Origin: Paludibacteraceae bacterium
GTDB lineage: Bacteria; Bacteroidota; Bacteroidia; Bacteroidales; Paludibacteraceae
Direction: 5' to 3'
Length of the DNA: 12,407 bases
NCBI GenBank assembly: GCA_018055865.1
Contig: JAGPGR010000026.1
Span: 1-12,407, forward strand
The notes beneath the pieces are model-generated. The model ran no database searches, was not told the DNA's origin, and worked only from the letters and a program-made list of their open reading frames with translations. The translations under genes were made by a program, and so were the position numbers. Below, piece by piece: positions 6,873-12,407 of this stretch. Position 1 is the stretch's first letter. Each line of letters starts with the position of its first letter.

Positions 6873-9677
6873 ATGCCTAAACAAGGAAATATAATTATAA
6901 AGGGAGCACGGGTTCACAACCTGAAAAATATCGACCTGGAAATACCACGCAATAACCTGGTGGTAATTACCGGGTTATCAGGTTCCGGAAAATCATCTCT
7001 GGCTTTCGACACACTTTACGCCGAAGGCCAAAGACGCTATGTGGAAAGTCTTTCATCGTATGCCAGGCAATTTCTGGGCAGAATGGCAAAGCCTGAAGTG
7101 GATTTTATCAAAGGAATTCCGCCGGCAATAGCCATTGAGCAAAAAGTAAATTCTCGAAATCCACGCTCTACCGTGGGCACTTCCACCGAAATTTACGATT
7201 ACATCAAGCTGCTCTATGCCCGCATTGGTAAAACGTTTTCACCCGTTTCGGGCGAGGAGGTGAAAAAACATGAAACGGAAGATGTAGTTCAGGCAGTACT
7301 GGGCTATCCGGATGATACAAAACTGATGGTGCTTGCACCGGTTAAACACATAAAAGGGATTTCTGCCGAAGAGAGACTGAGCTTGTTTTTGCAGAATGGT
7401 TACAGCCGTATGACGTTAGATGGTGAAGTATTTCAGATAAGCGAACTGCTAAAAGATCCTGCAAGGCTGCAAAGTAGAAAAAATATCTGTTTACTGATTG
7501 ACCGATTGTCTGTTGACCGCACACTCGCAGGTATTAGCCGCCTGACGGATTCGGTCGAAACCGCATTTCTGGAAGGAAAAGATGTTTGTGCAGTACAGCT
7601 ATTCACCGGCAACGAAACAAGAGTATTGCATTTTTCCAAGGCTTTCGAAGCTGACGGAATGAACTTCGAATTGCCAAATGAACACATGTTCAGTTTCAAT
7701 AATCCGCTCGGAGCATGCCCCATCTGCGAAGGATTCGGTAAAGTTATAGGCATTGACGAGGATCTGGTAATTCCCAATAAATCACTTTCGGTGTACGAGG
7801 ATGCTATCGTTTGCTGGCGTGGCGAAGTGATGAGCGAGTGGAAAAAAATACTGATACACCATGCCGATCAGTTTGATTTCCCCATTCACAAACCATTTAT
7901 CGAACTAAGTGATGAGCAACGCGAACTGCTCTGGACCGGCAATTCGTATTTCGAAGGACTGAATGCGTTTTTCAAAATGCTGGAAGACAATCAGTATAAA
8001 ATTCAATATCGGGTTATGCTGGCTCGTTTTCGTGGAAAAACCGTATGCCCTGATTGCAAGGGTACCCGTCTGAAAAAAGAGGCAAATTATGTGAAAGTGG
8101 GTGGAAAATCCATTACAGAATTAGTTCAAATGCCCGTTTCGAAGTTGAATGATTTCTTTGAAAATATAGATTTGGACGAACATGATGCGCTGGCCGCCAA
8201 AAGATTGTTGATTGAAATCAAAAACAGAGTAAAATTCTTACTCAATGTCGGATTGAACTATCTCACACTCAACCGGCTTTCCAATTCACTTTCCGGGGGC
8301 GAAAGTCAGCGAATCAATCTGGCCACTTCACTCGGAAGCAGTCTGGTAGGTTCGCTTTACATTTTGGATGAGCCTTCTATCGGCCTTCATTCACGCGATA
8401 CTCACCTGCTTATCGGAGTTTTACACCAGTTGCGTGATTTAGGCAATACAGTGGTAGTGGTAGAGCACGACGAGGAAATAATGCGTGCCGCCGATTACAT
8501 CATAGATATTGGACCCGGTGCCGGACGCGCCGGCGGAAATGTGGTATGGCAGGGGATGCCCCCTAAATACCCCAATGGAGACTTTTTGCCTGTTACCGAT
8601 TCTTTCACTCTAAAGTATTTATTAAAACAGGAAAAAATTGAACTTCCGCTTCATCGGCGCAAATGGAACAATTACATCGAAGTGCTTGGCGTACGTGAAA
8701 ACAACCTGAAAGGAATCAGCGTAAAGTTCCCCTTATCTGTGATGACCGTAGTGACAGGAGTGAGCGGATCCGGAAAATCTTCGCTGGTGAAAAATGTACT
8801 TTATTCGGCTTTGAAAAAATATTATGGCGGTGTGGCCGATAAAACCGGCCAGTTTGGCTCTTTACGCGGCAGTATGCATTTGGCCAAAGATATCGAATTT
8901 GTGGATCAAAACCCCATTGGACGTTCTACGCGCTCCAATCCGGTGACCTACATCAAAGCTTACGACGAAATCCGGAAGATTTTTTCGGATCAACAGCTCT
9001 CAAAACAAATGGGCTACTCAGCTTCACATTTCTCATTCAATACACCTGGAGGACGTTGCGAGGAGTGCCAGGGCGAAGGAACGGTAACAGTAGAAATGCA
9101 ATTCATGGCCGATTTGGTGCTGGAGTGTGAACATTGTCACGGCAAGCGATTCAAATCGGACATTCTTGAAGTGAATTACCGGGATAAAAATATTTTCGAA
9201 GTACTCGATATGACTGTAAATCAGGCAGTCGAATTTTTCTCGGAGGGAACCGGAAATACCGAAAAACGAATTATCAGAAGACTGAAACCGTTACAGGAAG
9301 TAGGAATCGGGTATGTGAAACTCGGACAATCATCAAGCACCCTTTCGGGCGGCGAAAGTCAGCGTGTAAAATTAGCATCATTCTTAGCCAACGAAAAACC
9401 GGAGCCAACTATTTTTGTATTCGACGAACCGACTACTGGTCTGCATTTTCACGATATAAAAACCCTCTTGACTGCTCTTAATGCTTTGATTTCGAAGGGA
9501 CATTCGGTCATTATCATCGAGCATAATCTGGAAGTGATCAAATGTGCCGATCACATTATTGATATCGGACCCGAAGGTGGTGAAAAAGGGGGAAATATCG
9601 TATTTGAAGGAACTCCGGAGGAATTGGTAAATTGCGATTGTTCCTACACCGGGAAATTTCTGAAAGGAAAAATTTAA
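6873..9677 (+). CDS. uvrA: UvrA, DNA-damage recognition ATPase of excision repair
   Basis: UvrA dimers scan DNA and load UvrB at lesions in nucleotide excision repair. The 934-residue product is the normal length. It has two ABC ATPase halves. The first has Walker [10 protein letters not shown] (34-42), signature LSGGESQR (473-480) and Walker B with D499/E500. The second has Walker [10 protein letters not shown] (629-637), signature LSGGESQR (824-831) and Walker B with D851/E852. The UvrB-binding region and an insertion domain lie in the first half. Cys pairs are at 282/285, 392/395, 729/732 and 752/755; the last two pairs form the C-terminal zinc module. The Cys pair that comes before 282/285 in E. 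coli UvrA is absent (see findings). The start is the ATG at 6873, giving [20 protein letters not shown] frame open from a TTG at 6813 overlaps the promoter and has no family similarity. It is monocistronic as far as can be seen. Confidence 0.97.
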   Translation: MPKQGNIIIKGARVHNLKNIDLEIPRNNLVVITGLSGSGKSSLAFDTLYAEGQRRYVESLSSYARQFLGRMAKPEVDFIKGIPPAIAIEQKVNSRNPRSTVGTSTEIYDYIKLLYARIGKTFSPVSGEEVKKHETEDVVQAVLGYPDDTKLMVLAPVKHIKGISAEERLSLFLQNGYSRMTLDGEVFQISELLKDPARLQSRKNICLLIDRLSVDRTLAGISRLTDSVETAFLEGKDVCAVQLFTGNETRVLHFSKAFEADGMNFELPNEHMFSFNNPLGACPICEGFGKVIGIDEDLVIPNKSLSVYEDAIVCWRGEVMSEWKKILIHHADQFDFPIHKPFIELSDEQRELLWTGNSYFEGLNAFFKMLEDNQYKIQYRVMLARFRGKTVCPDCKGTRLKKEANYVKVGGKSITELVQMPVSKLNDFFENIDLDEHDALAAKRLLIEIKNRVKFLLNVGLNYLTLNRLSNSLSGGESQRINLATSLGSSLVGSLYILDEPSIGLHSRDTHLLIGVLHQLRDLGNTVVVVEHDEEIMRAADYIIDIGPGAGRAGGNVVWQGMPPKYPNGDFLPVTDSFTLKYLLKQEKIELPLHRRKWNNYIEVLGVRENNLKGISVKFPLSVMTVVTGVSGSGKSSLVKNVLYSALKKYYGGVADKTGQFGSLRGSMHLAKDIEFVDQNPIGRSTRSNPVTYIKAYDEIRKIFSDQQLSKQMGYSASHFSFNTPGGRCEECQGEGTVTVEMQFMADLVLECEHCHGKRFKSDILEVNYRDKNIFEVLDMTVNQAVEFFSEGTGNTEKRIIRRLKPLQEVGIGYVKLGQSSSTLSGGESQRVKLASFLANEKPEPTIFVFDEPTTGLHFHDIKTLLTALNALISKGHSVIIIEHNLEVIKCADHIIDIGPEGGEKGGNIVFEGTPEELVNCDCSYTGKFLKGKI

Positions 9678-9978
9678 TCCGTTTTATTTTTTTTCAAAGA
9701 ATGGACGTGTGTTGACTGCAGAACATCGAAATGTCAGGCTGTTCCACGCTATTCATATCGATGTTAAGTTTAATAGCCGCAATACCAAGCAATTCTAAAT
9801 AAAAAACAAAAAAGCAGATAACTAAAATATTTTATTTTCTAAATTTTATAATGTTAAATAAAAAATTTATCTTTGTAAAATCTTAATAAACAATTAATCC
9901 TATGATAATTACGGCCAAATAGGCTGAGACATAAATTTTCATAAAAACAAAAATTTATTTTAAACAAAAAATACATGT
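9678..9978. other. uvrA-ppdK intergenic region and ppdK leader
   Basis: No gene of convincing length is present. A T-rich run (TTTTATTTTTTTT) follows the uvrA stop codon without a clear preceding stem. An eight-base inverted repeat, AACATCGA (9722-9729) and TCGATGTT (9758-9765), spans a 28-base gap. The rest is very AT-rich up to the ppdK promoter. The leader after it, about 9882-9978, holds a six-codon reading frame (9902-9922) and a small stem, CGGCC/GGCTG, at 9912-9926. Confidence 0.6.
9868..9875 (+). promoter_or_regulatory. ppdK promoter -7 box (TATCTTTG)
   Basis: Exact TAnnTTTG match in a very AT-rich stretch. No exact -33 TTTG is present at the expected distance, where the sequence reads TTTA. 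Transcription would start near 9882, giving an unusually long leader of about 97 bases compared with about 25 for lepA and uvrA. Confidence 0.55.
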
Positions 9979-12407
9979 ATGAGTAACGTAAAAAGAGTCT
10001 ATACCTTTGGTAACGGAAAAGCTGAAGGTAAAGCAGATATGAAAAATCTGCTCGGGGGCAAAGGTGCAAACCTTGCTGAAATGAATTTGATTGGGGTGCC
10101 GGTTCCTCCCGGATTTACCATTACAACAGATGTTTGTACTGAATACTTCGAATTGGGAAAAGAGAATGTGGTAGAATTGCTCAAACCTGAAGTTGAAAGA
10201 GCTATTGCCGGAGTTGAAGAACTTATGAACTCCAAATTCGGTGATGTAGAAAATCCGCTGCTAGTATCCGTTCGTTCGGGTGCTCGCGCTTCAATGCCCG
10301 GTATGATGGACACAATTCTGAACCTCGGACTGAATGATAGCGTGGTGGAAGGAATGACCCGAAAAACCGGCAATCCGCGCTTTGTTTGGGATTCGTATCG
10401 TCGCTTTGTGCAAATGTACGGTGATGTTGTGCTCGGCATGAAACCTGAAAACAAAAATGACCACGATCCCTTCGAACTGATAATCGAAGAAATTAAAGAA
10501 GAAAAAGGCGTTGACTTAGATACCGAACTCTCAGTTGACGATCTGAAAGAAATGGTTGCCCGGTTTAAGGCTGCCGTAAAAAATCAAACCGGACATGATT
10601 TCCCTGAATCTGCTTACGAACAACTTTGGGGTGCTATTTGCTCCGTATTCGACTCATGGATGAACGACCGCGCCATTCTTTACCGCAAAATGGAAGGAAT
10701 ACCAGCAGAATGGGGCACTGCAGTGAATGTGCAGGCCATGGTTTTCGGTAATATGGGCGATACTTCGGCCACCGGAGTATGCTTCTCACGCGATGCCGCC
10801 ACCGGCGAAGATCAATTCATCGGTGAATACCTCATTAATGCACAGGGCGAAGATGTGGTAGCCGGAATCCGTACACCGCAGCAAATTACCAAACTCGGCT
10901 CACAACGTTGGGCTGAACTTGCCGGTGTTACTGAAGAAGATCGCTTAGCCAACTATCCTTCCATGGAAGAAGCTATGCCCGAAATCTACATAGAGCTGGA
11001 TGCCATTCAGACAAAGCTGGAAAATCACTACAAAGATATGCAGGATATGGAATTTACCGTTCAGGAAGGTAAACTCTGGTTTCTCCAAACCCGTAACGGA
11101 AAACGTACCGGTTCAGCCATGGTTAAAATAGCCATGGACATGCTGAAACAAGGTATGATTGATGAGAAAACAGCTTTGTTGCGTGTCGATCCTATTCGTT
11201 TGGACGAATTGCTTCACCCGGTTTTTGATAAAAGTGCACTGAATTCGGCCAAAGTCGTAGCCAAAGGATTGGCAGCATCTCCGGGTGCAGCTACAGGTCG
11301 TGTTGTTTTCAATGCCGATGACGCTGCCGAATGGGCTGCCCGTAAGGAAAAAGTAATCATGGTACGTGTGGAAACTTCGCCCGAAGACTTAGCCGGTATG
11401 GCTGCTGCAGAAGGCATCCTGACTGCACGTGGTGGTATGACCTCGCACGCGGCAGTGGTAGCACGCGGTATGGGTAAATGCTGTGTTTCGGGAGCCGGAA
11501 CGCTGAAAATCGACTACGTGAACAAACAAATGATTGTTGACGAACTTGTAATAAAAGAAGGCGATTATATTTCTCTCAACGGATCTACAGGCGATATTTA
11601 TCTCGGTCAGGTACAAACGAAAGAAGCCGAGCTTGATGCCGATTTTGCCGAATTGATGGAAATATCCGAAAAATATACCCGTATGAGTGTACGTACCAAT
11701 GCTGATACTCCCGAAGATGCACAGCGAGCACGTGGCTTTGGAGCTAAAGGAATCGGTCTTTGCCGTACCGAGCACATGTTTTTCGAAGGTGCACGTATCA
11801 AAGCTATGCGCGAAATGATTCTATCATCAACAGTTGAAGGTCGCAAAAGAGCGCTTGATAAATTACTGCCTTTCCAGCGTACCGACTTCGAAGGTATTTT
11901 TGAAGCCATGGCAGGTTTTGGTGTAACAATCCGTCTGCTCGACCCGCCTTTGCACGAGTTTGTGCCACATCAGCAGGAAATGCAAAAAGTACTGGCCGAA
12001 GAAATGGGCATTAGTATCGAAGCCGTTAAGCAGAAAGTAAACGATCTCGAAGAATTTAACCCTATGCTCGGTCATCGCGGATGTCGTTTGGGAATCACTT
12101 ATCCTGAAATTACCGAAATGCAGGCACGCGCCATTATCGAAGCTGCTCTCAACCTGAAAGCAAAAGGTGTGGATGCACGTCCCGAAATCATGGTTCCGCT
12201 CGTGGGTACTGTTGCTGAATTGAAAAATCAGGCTGATCTTATCAGAGCTACTGCCGAGAAGGTGTTTGCAGAAAAAGGTGACCGTATTGAATATCAAATC
12301 GGTACAATGATTGAAATTCCGCGTGCAGCACTTACTGCCGATCACATTGCCGAAGAAGCTGAATTTTTCTCGTTTGGTACCAATGACTTAACACAGATGA
12401 CACTTGG
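9979..12407 (+). CDS. ppdK: Pyruvate, phosphate dikinase, partial (first 809 residues)
   Basis: PPDK interconverts pyruvate + ATP + Pi and PEP + AMP + PPi through a phosphohistidine intermediate. In anaerobes it works at the PEP/pyruvate node, in glycolysis or in PEP formation. The N-terminal ATP-grasp domain starts with the typical YTFGNGKAEG and LLGGKGANLAEM blocks. The swivelling phosphohistidine domain carries GGMTSHAAVVARG with catalytic His490. Thr488 is the position phosphorylated by PPDK regulatory proteins in studied systems. The C-terminal PEP/pyruvate barrel follows, with GLCRTEHMFF, LLDPPLHEFVPH, GHRGCRLG and the signature FFSFGTNDLTQMT at the window end. The family is about 870-910 residues, so roughly the last 65-100, including the catalytic Cys near the C-terminus, lie outside. 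The ATG at 9979 is chosen for the conserved N-terminus; an ATG at 9975 is out of frame and ends after three codons. No disruption is visible. Confidence 0.97.
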   Translation, partial: MSNVKRVYTFGNGKAEGKADMKNLLGGKGANLAEMNLIGVPVPPGFTITTDVCTEYFELGKENVVELLKPEVERAIAGVEELMNSKFGDVENPLLVSVRSGARASMPGMMDTILNLGLNDSVVEGMTRKTGNPRFVWDSYRRFVQMYGDVVLGMKPENKNDHDPFELIIEEIKEEKGVDLDTELSVDDLKEMVARFKAAVKNQTGHDFPESAYEQLWGAICSVFDSWMNDRAILYRKMEGIPAEWGTAVNVQAMVFGNMGDTSATGVCFSRDAATGEDQFIGEYLINAQGEDVVAGIRTPQQITKLGSQRWAELAGVTEEDRLANYPSMEEAMPEIYIELDAIQTKLENHYKDMQDMEFTVQEGKLWFLQTRNGKRTGSAMVKIAMDMLKQGMIDEKTALLRVDPIRLDELLHPVFDKSALNSAKVVAKGLAASPGAATGRVVFNADDAAEWAARKEKVIMVRVETSPEDLAGMAAAEGILTARGGMTSHAAVVARGMGKCCVSGAGTLKIDYVNKQMIVDELVIKEGDYISLNGSTGDIYLGQVQTKEAELDADFAELMEISEKYTRMSVRTNADTPEDAQRARGFGAKGIGLCRTEHMFFEGARIKAMREMILSSTVEGRKRALDKLLPFQRTDFEGIFEAMAGFGVTIRLLDPPLHEFVPHQQEMQKVLAEEMGISIEAVKQKVNDLEEFNPMLGHRGCRLGITYPEITEMQARAIIEAALNLKAKGVDARPEIMVPLVGTVAELKNQADLIRATAEKVFAEKGDRIEYQIGTMIEIPRAALTADHIAEEAEFFSFGTNDLTQMTL

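Noticed and set aside
9912..9930. GGCTGAGAC in the ppdK leader recalls the CTGAGA core of a TPP riboswitch.
   Set aside because: The second conserved TPP element (ACCTGATC-like) and the pairing stems are absent, the leader is too short, and ppdK is not a thiamine gene.
11863..12345. 160-codon minus-strand frame opposite ppdK, and others at 9999-10454 and 11214-11909.
   Set aside because: All are antisense to conserved PPDK codons and carry no recognisable domain.

Overview
The window looks like a housekeeping stretch of a Bacteroidota (probably Bacteroidales) chromosome. The protein sequences point there (UvrA, LepA, pyruvate phosphate dikinase and an Alx-type TerC protein in forms I associate with that phylum). 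So does the form of the promoters: four transcription units start just downstream of a TAnnTTTG box, the -7 element typical of this phylum, and Shine-Dalgarno sequences are weak or absent. I see no tRNA or rRNA genes, insertion sequences, CRISPR arrays, phage genes or defence genes.

Layout. Positions 1-6621 are read from the minus strand. In transcription order these are terC (5569-6621), a DUF368/PopT membrane protein (4597-5523), a sodium-pumping decarboxylase beta subunit (3313-4464), a small OadG-like subunit (3102-3299), a strong hairpin terminator (3042-3073), lepA (1065-2852) and an NhaD-type Na+/H+ antiporter (1-913, C-terminus beyond the window). Positions 6622-6872 are a divergent promoter region. 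On the plus strand follow uvrA (6873-9677), a 301-base leader region and ppdK (9979 to the end, C-terminus beyond the window).

How the genes fit together. LepA (translation), UvrA (nucleotide excision repair) and PPDK (the PEP/pyruvate node) are core functions with separate promoters. The minus-strand membrane genes share a possible theme of ion and envelope homeostasis: NhaD exchanges Na+ for H+, the decarboxylase beta subunit exports Na+, TerC/Alx proteins handle Mn2+ and include alkali-inducible members, and DUF368 proteins recycle undecaprenyl phosphate and matter most at alkaline pH in the species studied. That link is inference.

Three genes (lepA, terC, uvrA) have longer open frames reaching upstream of the real start. 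In each case the promoter -7 box lies inside the extension, so the internal ATG is annotated. I found no convincing undescribed system. The points most worth a second look are the missing Cys pair in UvrA, the beta/OadG-like pair without its carboxyltransferase and biotin partners, and the ppdK leader.
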